In this document: positions 1 through 8,905 of the stretch, piece after piece
Layout: every line of letters begins with the position of its first letter
Position numbering within the stretch: the first letter of the stretch is position 1
Notes under the pieces: model-generated
The model's input: only the letters and a program-made list of their open reading frames with translations
Told to the model about the DNA's origin: nothing
Database searches by the model: none
Origin: Favolaschia claudopus
Taxonomy: Eukaryota; Basidiomycota; Agaricomycetes; Agaricales; Mycenaceae
Assembly: GCA_037176885.1 (NCBI GenBank)
Contig: JAWWNJ010000035.1
Location: 1,240,001-1,304,000 of the forward strand
Length of the DNA stretch: 64,000 nucleotides
Direction: 5' to 3'
Made by a program: the position numbers and the translations under genes

Positions 1-19
1 GGAAAGAAAAAGAGCATGA

Positions 20-848
20 TCACAGAAAGTTCCTGAACTTAGGAATATCCTTGACCTTGACAACGATAAAATATTCCCATTGACGCAGGCTTTCAATCGC
101 ACAAGGATACAGCCCATGCGCCGTGGTGAATATCATCGCCAAGTCATTCAATGCACCGGGTCGGGCACCAAGCTTGGTGAGGACGTGTTGGCGCGCGGTG
201 AGCCAATGCGGGCAGGTAGATGAGTTGCTGATGCGACAGGGACTGGTATGCCCTATCCGCCAGCCCTCTGCGCTTGCAACTTCGAGGATCTTTTGCCATT
301 CAGCGTAGTATTTGAGCTGAAGCGGTCGATGAATGAGTAAGGAACGCGCAGAAGGAAGAGAAAAACACTCTTACCCAGGCACCAACATAAGTGGAATACA
401 TGTGCGTGCCAACTTCGTCAAGCGGGAGAGAAACGGTCAGCGGCGCCGCCTCGTCGGCGATATCGCTGTATCCATGCCGAACAGCATAGTTGAGCACAGT
501 TAGAGGATTATCTTGGAGTCCATTTCCCATGAAGATTTTACATATATCCATGGCGGCGTAAACTTGATATTTCTCGACCGCCTCGGAGAGATCAGCTAGA
601 AGCGGCAGCTCTATTTCGCTCAGATCTGGTTGACGCTGAGGGTAGACGTATTGGAAGAGAAGATCGAGGACCGCGGCTGATTCGCTGAGATCGACGATTT
701 CTTCGCTGGCGGTGGATTCTGAGGCGCGGAATGTGGCGGGTGGAAATCCGTCCGAATGTGTTTCGAGGTTCTTGATGTGCACTCGGAATACAACTTGGTC
801 CCTTGAACGGAACGAGATGTCCGCATCGGGGAAGTTGACTGGGTGCAA
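20..848 (-). CDS. BTB/POZ domain protein (5' end unresolved)
   Basis: Probable BTB/POZ (Kelch-type adaptor fold) protein of the kind expanded in Agaricomycetes. These proteins usually act as protein-protein adaptors, often for cullin-3 ubiquitin ligases, but no partner is visible here. Exon 1 (848-375) encodes the BTB fold: DADISFRSRD near the start, then a VDLSES segment and a FQYVYPQRQPDL segment. A 58-base intron (374-317, GTAAGA...CAG) joins in phase to exon 2 (316-20), which encodes LKYYAEWQKI and a C-terminal half ending in KFRNFL before a stop. About 256 residues are seen. No in-frame ATG precedes the conserved start, so a short upstream exon is likely and the true initiator was not identified. 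Family assignment is by sequence pattern; the function is inferred. Confidence 0.75.
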
Positions 849-1188
849 TCGTGAGTTGCTTATGGACTCAAGGAGAAGAAGATAGGCTTGCAGCGACTAG
901 ACACTGTTTCCGCCGGGACCTCAGAGAGGTCGATTGAATTCCGAGAAGGCACTACGGGCATTAGAAGACGTCGTTCTATCTCAGCATTTCTGCCATACTT
1001 GGGTGTCTGAGACGATCGCAGGCTTCAAACGCGTAGCAATTAGCTCTGAACGTGGGCGCTGTAGGTGAAGGTCAAGAGCAGGTCAGCGGCGAGTTGATAA
1101 ATAACCGGTATATCCAAAACAAGCTTTGAACAAGGTTAGGGTTGGGGTTGTCCAACTCGAACCATCATCCCAACACTGCCACAGCTCC
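849..1188. other. Intergenic stretch upstream of the BTB gene
   Basis: No conserved coding frame is visible. It must hold the 5' end and promoter of the BTB gene and the 3' region of the small secreted protein gene. An ATG on the minus strand near 960 could begin a missing BTB first exon, but the join is not convincing. Confidence 0.4.
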
Positions 1189-1732
1189 TCACTGAATCGC
1201 AGCCGTTTCAGCAACCAGAGCGGCCGTCTTGCCAGTCCCATTTATGACCCAATGGTAATTATTTCCATCCACAGTCCATCCTGAAATTGTCAGTCAGCTC
1301 CAATCGGTTCAAGACCCAAGCAGATCGCTGAAAACGAACCTTTATTGTTCCCATCCACCGTCCATCCGACATTTTCAGAATCCACGAGGAACTTTATTTT
1401 GGCACGGTTAGTGACGAGGTATTATATGATTTTATCATCCAAGCGCTGACCTCGCCCAACGCCGCCGCCTGTCATTGAAGAGAAGGTCAGTTCAACCTAC
1501 CAGCGGTATTCGTGAAACTACTATGGCTTACGGCTGTATCAGCATTTGGAGCCTCCCGTTTGCTCAACTGTTCGAAAGAAAAGCGACATTTCACTCACAG
1601 TAAATAGAAAGAGATGCTTACATCACTTACCTCTCCTCCCTGACCAGGTTCAGCGACAGGCGCGGCAACAGCACTACCCACAAAAACAAACTCTAGAAGT
1701 ACGAAGAGGAGGGGCGAATTGTACCAACGCAT
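1189..1732 (-). CDS. Small secreted protein with Kex2-type site and tandem GWTVDGNN motif
   Basis: Predicted 99-residue secreted protein of unknown function. Five exons (1732-1631, 1567-1532, 1468-1451, 1391-1340, 1280-1189) join in consistent phase through four short introns. Exon 1 encodes a signal peptide (MRWYNSPLLF, hydrophobic core, then VGSAVAAP as a likely signal-peptidase site). Exon 2 encodes LSKREAP, a Kex2-like Lys-Arg site. Exons 4 and 5 each carry one copy of GWTVDGNN, and the intron falls between the copies. Exon 5 continues YHWVINGTGK to a C-terminal AAIQ. A TATA-like element lies at 1765-1771. The layout of signal peptide, KR and repeated motif resembles Kex2-processed repeat precursors, but there are only two motif copies and no KR between them. 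I do not recognise a family. Confidence 0.7.
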
Positions 1733-1764
1733 TGTTGTCTGGAGTTGAAGACATGGTCTGCGTC

Positions 1765-1771
1765 TATATAA
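1765..1771 (-). promoter_or_regulatory. TATA-like element of the small secreted protein gene
   Basis: TTATATA on the minus strand, 33 bases before the proposed ATG. This spacing leaves almost no leader, so transcription may start elsewhere. Confidence 0.35.
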
Positions 1772-2129
1772 CGGGTCACGGCCTCGCAAAGCATGACAGA
1801 TGCGACTATATGTCAAGCTCTTGTCAGAACGTTCAGGTTCCTGGCTCGGCGCATTTTGGATGAGGAGGTCTGGGTATCGCTCACCCACAGACCGTCAGAT
1901 TAGCGACCGCGACGCGACGCGAACTGTCTGGGTGTTCGCAGTCTGTCACTCTAATTAAACGGTATGAACCATGCATGTATGTACATAGTGCCTGAGTCGC
2001 TTGAGCAGTAACCAGAATCGATGTCCGGGGTCTGTTGGAAATTGTAAGAGCTTGAGGATAGACACAGGGAAATCACTGTTATGAATTACAACGATAATGA
2101 CAACAATATCGACCATGTCCAGGATACAC
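1772..2129. other. Intergenic, no gene seen
   Basis: Lies between the small secreted protein gene and the 3' end of the methyltransferase gene, both on the minus strand. Short open frames here show no family signal. Confidence 0.4.
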
Positions 2130-3056
2130 TCAAAGCTTTGCACCCTTCGCCAAAAAGATATCTTCAGGAGTCATCTCACTCTTCGGACCCTTGAACAACA
2201 CAAGCTCAAACCCTCCCAACCCAGCGGCCTCATAAGCCTCCTTGATAGCACTCTCCGAAATCCCGCCTCTATGCGCGATAGAATGGCTGAATTCCTCCGG
2301 TATAGCCATCGGGTTCATGTTGGGGAAGTCCACGACGATGAGGGTGCCACCGGGTTTGAGGAAGAACGCGAGGAGGCGGGTGACGGAGAGGATGTCGCCG
2401 ATGTGGTGATATGCGAGCGAGCACTATGAAGAATGGTGTCGGCGAACGGTACATATAGTATCGATGCAGGGGAGAGGGTTTAATACGCACCATGACGACG
2501 TCGAACTTGATTCCATCGAGCTCGTGGTCCTCTCCCTTGAGTTCGGTGCGTATGGCACGCATCTTGTCGGTCGAGATTCCTGGAAGATATTTAGAATGGA
2601 TGCTATAACTCCCGCACCGAAAAATACATACCGTGGGCTTCCGCGCCTTTGGTGAACTGGTCAACCATGCCTTGACTGATATCGACACCGATATAAGTCT
2701 TGCAGTGCGGCACTATGCTACGGGCAACAATACCTGGGAGACATGAACGCGTTCAGCGACGAATACTTACTATGATTAATGATCAACAATCACCCGTTCC
2801 ACAAGCATAATCCAGCACGAGCGTGCTGTCTTTATCGAATGAGTATGCTTGCAGAATCGCTTCGGATATCCTACAGCGTCGAATTAGATATACCCCTCAA
2901 AACGGTCTTGCAAACGTACTTGGAAGCGACCTCAGCAGCATCAGGACGTTGATCCGCTTCGTGAGCATGCTTGTCGAACAGAGCCTGGTTTGCGGCAGCG
3001 AAGTCGTGGTGGTGATGGTGGTGGTGGGAGTGGGAGTGGGAGGGTTCTGCAGACAT
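2130..3056 (-). CDS. SAM-dependent class I methyltransferase
   Basis: Predicted 232-residue methyltransferase of the Methyltransf_11/25 type, transferring a methyl group from S-adenosylmethionine to an unknown acceptor. Five exons (3056-2920, 2870-2794, 2733-2632, 2579-2491, 2423-2130) join in phase. The N-terminus is unusual: MSAEPSHSHS followed by seven histidines. Motif I is VLDYACGTG, split by intron 2. It is followed by YIGVDISQGM (acidic residue binding the SAM ribose), FDVVMCSLAYHHI (motif IV region) and LLAFFLKPGGTLIVVDF (motif post-II/III). The C-terminus is EDIFLAKGAKL. A TATA-like element lies 36 bases upstream. This fold is shared by small-molecule and protein methyltransferases, so the substrate is open. 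Confidence 0.85.
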
Positions 3057-3091
3057 TTTTGAACTGAGTGCAAGTGGTTGAAAGCATTGCA

Positions 3092-3098
3092 TTTTATA
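3092..3098 (-). promoter_or_regulatory. TATA box of the methyltransferase gene
   Basis: TATAAAA on the minus strand, 36 bases before the ATG at 3056. Confidence 0.45.
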
Positions 3099-3837
3099 AG
3101 TAAATCGTGACCGGGAAGGTTCTCGCTCCCAATTTTTTGAGACACAGAGATTTCACTTCCGATCATACGAATTGAATGCCCTTGCCCTAATTTGTGAGCG
3201 GAAGTGAACGCGCGTGCGCGGCGCGGCGTTGTGAACCAGCAAGAATCTAGTTGGAGGGAACTTGAATATGACAGATTGGGATGATTTGGTCCAGATGAAC
3301 GTGATTGGATGAAGAGCCAAGAGCAATCGTCCCCTAAAGCACAAGTAACGAGGAGCTGTGAGCGGCAGAAGGTGATAGAATCGGAACTATGTGCCAAGAC
3401 GAGGACCCCACAGCCGGGAAGGTACTATTTTTGCTTGTGGCGGGACAGTAAGACGGGTGTTATTTTCACGAAACTTCGGTGTATGGTAGGTTTCGCGCGC
3501 AGCGAACAGAGCAGACTTGTCCAAAGCCAGATGAGCAGTAATTATCGAGTAACTACTGCGCTGCGAGAAAACCCAGAGTTTCCCCGAGGCGGCGAGGCGA
3601 GCGAATTGTTAGAATTATTTTTGGCTAAACCGAGCCTAGCGGTTGGGTGAGCTCCGATGAGGGATATGGGGTGAGATGGCGATCTGAGTGTTGAGGTAGG
3701 GTCTAGCAGGGTATGTAGAGGGAAGGGAGGCTCTGCACATCATCGTTGTGGGAGACGAGGTTGGTGACCGGCCGCTCCGGCCCGCCCACCCGTACGATGT
3801 TTGATGTAAACGCCGACAAGTTCTGCTACTGTCCACC
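3099..3837. other. Divergent intergenic region
   Basis: Separates the minus-strand methyltransferase from the plus-strand F-box-like gene and should contain both promoters. A 113-codon open frame (3309-3650, plus) has no recognisable domain and I consider it chance. Confidence 0.4.
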
Positions 3838-5241
3838 ATGGCTGGTCTCCTTATCCCCGATCTTCTCAGCGAGATAATGCTCGGACTTCCACCCAGTATC
3901 AGACAAAAGTTTTATGTCGCACAAGTTTCTCAGTTCTGGCGAGCCGTTGCTCTCGACACCCCTACCTTTTGGTCCTCTTTCCTTGGTGCAACCGAAGCAG
4001 ACTCTTACCGGTTACCCCTCGTGTTGCAACGTAGCGGATCCGGCACCCTCTTACACATTCATTTGCGCATGAGAGACGATGATTGGACTTCGAAGTCTCT
4101 GTTGCTCCTTCTACAACACGCCAGTCGAATCGAAACGCTCCATATAGAGTTCTACTACGCAATCGAACACTTGCGCGAGGGAGTTCAAGCTCTCTTGAAT
4201 CAAAATGCTGAATTTCCAGTGCTTCGGCATCTCCGACTCGAGGGCTCGGACCCTTCATCGATTTCCGTTTCTGCTCCCCAGCTGCGCTCTCTGTACCTCG
4301 AAGGTCACGGCTGCACACCAGGATTCTGGCAGAACACCTTACCGCCGACGTTGGAGAGTATCCGACTGGGAGAGGCGTCGATCGATATCTTTCTATATAT
4401 TCTGGGCCACTGTCCGTGTGTGCAACGTCTCGTATTGCACGCCTCGGATCCTTGGTATGACGAGGGGCGGGGGCTTCTTGCGACTTTACGCAGTCTGCCG
4501 ATTCCTCCTGCCTTGGAAGAGTTTGAACTACGGATATGGGATCAGGACGAGGACGACATCGCCCTGCTGCTCAAAGCTGCCTTCTCAAATGTCGTTCTGC
4601 ACAAGTTCACTGCGTGCATAATCAATGGGCATTATGACAGCGCTGTTGAGGCTCTCACCAGCGCGCTGTTAGTTGGTGTCGGGCCCTTGACCGTCTTCAA
4701 ATTTATCGACAGCCGAGACGTGGAGCTGCACAGCGAGGCGGGACATATTCGCCATCTACAATGCTGGAACGACGACTCCTTCTTTGACGTAGAACAAGTG
4801 TGGAGGTGTTTGTCACTGCGATACGACTTGCACAAAACTGTCCGCGAGATACGAATGCGGCCTGAACATTGGCATGAATATGTCGAGGTTTTCGAGCGCT
4901 TCCCGCCGGCGCTTCTGGAGGGATTGACGCTCGGCATTCAGACGGGCTGGGAGGAATTTCCTCAGATCATGACTGAGGACGGAGACATGATTGAGGCGTT
5001 CAAAGTAATGCGGCTTCCTGGGCTCTCCAAAGTCAAGTTTTACGGGTCTCAACATACCAACGAATCTCAGCTCGAGATTGCCTTGCATGCACTGGGAATC
5101 ATCGAGCCTCCGGCTGGTCGCCGTGTCGTGATCTGCGTCGAAGTCTCGAGCGGTGCTGAAGAACTGATGACTACTTTGCAGTCAAAACTCTCAGAAAGTA
5201 GTTGGAAGATCTGTACCGAATGCGTTGATCATAACATTTAA
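3838..5241 (+). CDS. F-box-like protein with leucine-rich C-terminal region
   Basis: Single-exon protein of 467 residues. The N-terminus (LIPDLLSEIMLGLP then FYVAQVSQFWRAVALDTPTFWSSF) matches the F-box-like pattern that recurs in hundreds of Agaricomycete proteins. The remainder has irregular LRR-like segments such as LRHLRLEGSD, LRSLYLEGHG and VQRLVLHASD. In such proteins the F-box binds Skp1 in an SCF ubiquitin ligase and the repeats recognise a substrate. That role here is inferred from the family. No intron is needed and the ATG at 3838 is the first in a frame that stays open to the stop. Confidence 0.8.
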   Translation: MAGLLIPDLLSEIMLGLPPSIRQKFYVAQVSQFWRAVALDTPTFWSSFLGATEADSYRLPLVLQRSGSGTLLHIHLRMRDDDWTSKSLLLLLQHASRIETLHIEFYYAIEHLREGVQALLNQNAEFPVLRHLRLEGSDPSSISVSAPQLRSLYLEGHGCTPGFWQNTLPPTLESIRLGEASIDIFLYILGHCPCVQRLVLHASDPWYDEGRGLLATLRSLPIPPALEEFELRIWDQDEDDIALLLKAAFSNVVLHKFTACIINGHYDSAVEALTSALLVGVGPLTVFKFIDSRDVELHSEAGHIRHLQCWNDDSFFDVEQVWRCLSLRYDLHKTVREIRMRPEHWHEYVEVFERFPPALLEGLTLGIQTGWEEFPQIMTEDGDMIEAFKVMRLPGLSKVKFYGSQHTNESQLEIALHALGIIEPPAGRRVVICVEVSSGAEELMTTLQSKLSESSWKICTECVDHNI

Positions 5242-5499
5242 AATGCGAATTATTGATTCCTGATATACAGCAATTTTACAAAGCATGCAGTCTATGCCAT
5301 CCGTGAGCTACCTATAACCGTACAATATGGTCCGTAACGATTCCAAAGTCCGATGAAAACCAAAATGAGAGTCCGAAGAACATATTAGATACATTTGCGC
5401 TAAATCTGTGCACACACCGTCATTAGACAAAATTCATGACTCTGCGGTAAGAGACTCGCCTTTTTTAAATTTGATACACAGATTTTCCGGAATTGAAAA

Positions 5500-6340
5500 C
5501 TACGCAGCCTTCATCGCCATAGGAGGCAGAGCAGTTGCGACAGGCCGCCACTTTGCGCGTGCAGGAGCACTCTCGCCGTACACCCAACCTTCCTCATCGC
5601 TCGAATCCTCATCGTCTGCGTCGCAGTCTTGCACACATATACCGACACCAGCGTCGCCCTCCTCTGGCTCTATCAGCACCTCAATACCCGATCGATGTTT
5701 CTCCCTGAGTTGAAGTTTTTGGAGGGCAGCCACGAGGTCTTCCGCTAACGGAGTCGCGTTGGGTGGATCCTGCGAGAAACAAAAAGTTTGAGTTTGTGCC
5801 ATGACAGAATAGATCTCAATCGCACCTCTCGTATGGGCTCCCAACCTATCGGTGGAGATCCCGGTGGCGAAATGAGAAAGTTCTTCTCAACTTCAGGTGG
5901 ACGCAAATAGTTTGCTTCTGGGACGACGTCATCTGTGTCGGTTGGCAACAAAGGATTTGGGTCTGCGCGATAGACGCGTAGTGTTATTTGCGAGCTGGAG
6001 GTGATTGATACGGTAAGGTTCGTATCGACAAAGAAATCCAGTAAAGAACGTACCGATCTTGCGTTTGCTCGAGGATGATTGGATCGCATCGTATTTTCGC
6101 CTCCTCCGCGTTGTCTTCGTGCGTGTACACGACGATGATTCGTCCGAAACCGGGTAGAGGTACCCAGCGATTTATACGGCCATAGGAGGCGAAATGAGAC
6201 TGCAAGACATTCAAAAGCAGAGGCTGAGCAAAGAACTCTTTGGGGATTGATGTTATTGCCAGAGTATTTGTTTTTTGGGCATCTATTGGCGAAGCGGGAG
6301 ACGCCAGTGCAGAGAAGGAGATGAAGTATGAGATAGCCAT
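5500..6340 (-). CDS. RCN1: Calcipressin / regulator of calcineurin (RCAN)
   Basis: Calcipressin, which binds and modulates calcineurin, the Ca2+/calmodulin-dependent phosphatase. Three exons (6340-6054, 5994-5826, 5769-5500) join in phase to 241 residues. The N-terminal half is an RRM-like fold (NTLAITSIPKEFF, FARIIVVY-like segment GFGRIIVVYTHE, then a conserved CDPIILE). The family signature FLISPPGSPPIGWEP lies in exon 2. It contains the SP repeats through which calcipressins are phosphorylated and dock on calcineurin. The C-terminus is acidic (EEGDAGVG, DADDEDSSDEEG). The start at 6340 gives MAISYF; a further upstream exon is possible because family N-termini vary. Confidence 0.9.
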
Positions 6341-8905
6341 GGTGGTAAGTAAGACAAAGAGTCGAGAATTTGGATTGTGCTGACGCCACTTGTGGGCAGT
6401 GGGGTATAAGTAGGTTTGTGCCATGCCGTAAGCCTCACATCGCTTGTTGATCTTCCACTGCCAACTCCCACTGCGTGCAGCGCCTAAGTTCCTTGTACCG
6501 CCTCGCGAAGCTGTTGGCCCGCTTGCTATGTTTTTCTTTCCAAGCCTTCGGTCAGTCCTAGGAGAGCTTTGCTATGACTCACGTACAACAATACCAACAA
6601 AATCTTGCACAAAAAGAGTCAAGATGTGGAAGAGAAGTTCAATGCACCTTGAGGCCTTTGAGTACAGCCAAGATACGAATTTCACCTGCCCAGTGCCACG
6701 CCGGACGGGTGCCCGACTCTGCGTTTCACAGGAAGGGCTGCGGATTGTACATAACGCAGTATTACCAAGAGCGCAAAGCACCACGGCCAAGAGCCGCTAG
6801 ATCGCACAAGAGTCTTAGTTCTGCATCGCAGACTTATCCTTCAGGTTGTTTCGGCTCAAATCAGGCGGTAACTCCCTCAAGCAATTTATTCGAGATGCTG
6901 TATTTCGGCTGCATCGTTTCTGCCAGAAGTCTGAGTCCGTTGGGAACAATTCTCTCTGAGAATCTCGCGTAGAATTCGGGTAGAATGAGGCCGCATATCA
7001 AATGTTTTCTCCCTTCTCTCGTACCACTCATCATTTTCGGTGCCAAAGCCTAAAGGGCGAGGCGACGGCGCCTCTCCCGTCAGCCTGGAGGCCGACTCCC
7101 GAGTCTGCAAACTGCTCCAGGAGGTCTGATATTTGCAGGCTCGAGCTCGCTGGGGTACATATCAACAACAGTTTTTTTGGGCTTGTTGGCTTGCCCTGCC
7201 CGGTTGCTACTACATAGCACTAAATCTCAAAGCTCCATGCAAATCAAATCATACTACTTATTTATGACAGTATGTAATACCAAAGCGCGTTCCACTGTTC
7301 CAGTGGGCGGTTGAGTACACTCCGCAAATATTATCTGGAATTGAATACAGTATTATCGACTCGTGGCTTTGTGAGATTCAGAGCGATGAGTCTTACATGC
7401 TCCTTTTTCACGGGTCGTCGACGCTGGGCATGTACCGTGCACGATAAGTAGTGGTGGAAGGCAGAGCAGTGACGCGTCAGATAGCGTGGGAATCTAGAGT
7501 CTAGCCGAATTCTCCCATCATTTGCTCGGTTTTAGCCTCGCATCAATTCTACCCGAATTCTACGCGAATTCTCAGAGAGAATTGTTCCCAACGGACTCAG
7601 TCTTCTCGTTTCTGCGGATTTACGACGATCGACAGCTCGTACGGATATCCAAGGAAACCAAGCGGAATGGGCCGGGACCCTCAGCACACCGAGACAGGCT
7701 CTGCTTTCGCCACCAATGAACAGCTACGCCGAATTCTGGACCTGTGAATGCAGTACGCACATTGCTTATTGTACATGTAACAACTGCACCTGAGGTAGCG
7801 GCTGCTGGTCCATGCATGTTCACGAAAACACCCTCGCAAGCTTGCTGCGTTGCTATTCAACCTCACACCCCTATCTCGGCCGTCATATCTCAACAGCTTT
7901 GGGTCCACAATCCTGCCTTCAATCTGCTCGCAACAGTCACATCTGCTCCTTGTGAGCTGCACATCAACGTCGATGACCCATTACATCGATGGGACTACCC
8001 GTGAATCTATAGTTTCGAGGGCTGAATATGGTCTTTCGTTCATTCGGTCAAACTTCACCCGTCTTTCTATAGCTGTGAGTACCCTCCTTCAGGCACGTTC
8101 CTACCATATTCACCCATCCCTGAATAAGCTACAGTCACAAGCCCGAGTCTCCGCCGCAAGGTATGCATGTATCCGCGAGTCAAACCCGTGTACCAGCGCG
8201 TCCCATATAAAACATATCACAGCAAAAACATTCTGAGAATTCCAGGCCCTGACAGCGGGAATGCAATGCGAACTGGCCGGGGTGAATGGTTCGCTTCTGT
8301 CCTTCTATTTGTTTTCTCAATTCAACAACACAGTTTTTTTTTTCATAACACGTTATTTTCGATGAACGCGGAGCCGGAGCTGTGTAGCTCACGGTCTACT
8401 TGTATCTGATGGTTTTGCGGTTGGGGATACTAGCTTTGTCCAATTCATCCCGTCTTCGAGTAACCAGCTGTTCAGGCGTCGCCAGAACCTTGCTTCAATG
8501 CTTGCAATTATTGTCTCATAAACAATGCGGTCGAAATCAAATCATTGCCAAAGTCGAGAATTAAGTTAATGTATATGTATAGTTTCACACTCTCCTCACT
8601 CACTCACACCGAAAAAAAGAGCTCCGAGAATATTCGACCGCAACGTTCCCCGTGCCACCCGCCTCGAAGTCCCTCGTGCCAATTCCATCTTACCGTACAA
8701 CTGAGGCCGCCTCCACCACATGAGTTGTGGTGAGTAGTGACGTGACCCCCTCCACCCCCGCCACTGCAAGCTTCGGAAAGCTGCCTCTAAACCAGTAACT
8801 TTCCCACCCGCCAACAGGGTAATATTGACCCAGGATGCACCTGTTTCGGAGCCCGTGCTGACAACGTTTCTAGCGGCGCCGCAGCAGCGCGCAATGGGTT
8901 GAGTA
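6341..8905. other. Gene-poor region with an inverted repeat
   Basis: About 2.5 kb without a supportable gene. Several open frames of 60-130 codons occur on both strands, but none shows a domain, a splice pattern or a plausible start context. The region contains the inverted repeat listed separately, which suggests a remnant of a mobile element. The end near 8600-8905 carries decayed C-terminal coding sequence of the adjacent DUF1399-like gene in a shifted frame. Confidence 0.45.
6931..7600. repeat. Inverted repeat pair, about 55 bp arms, 559-bp spacer
   Basis: The arm at 6931-6986 and the arm at 7546-7600 are reverse complements over about 55 bases, with essentially one single-base length difference. 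Each begins CTGAGTCCGTTGGG and contains CGCGTAGAATTCGGGTAGAAT when read in the same sense. The spacer shows no transposase-like frame. The structure is compatible with terminal repeats of a small non-autonomous DNA element, but no flanking target-site duplication was established. Confidence 0.6.

Noticed and set aside
3309..3650. 113-codon plus-strand open frame
   Set aside because: No recognisable domain and sits in the promoter region between two divergent genes.
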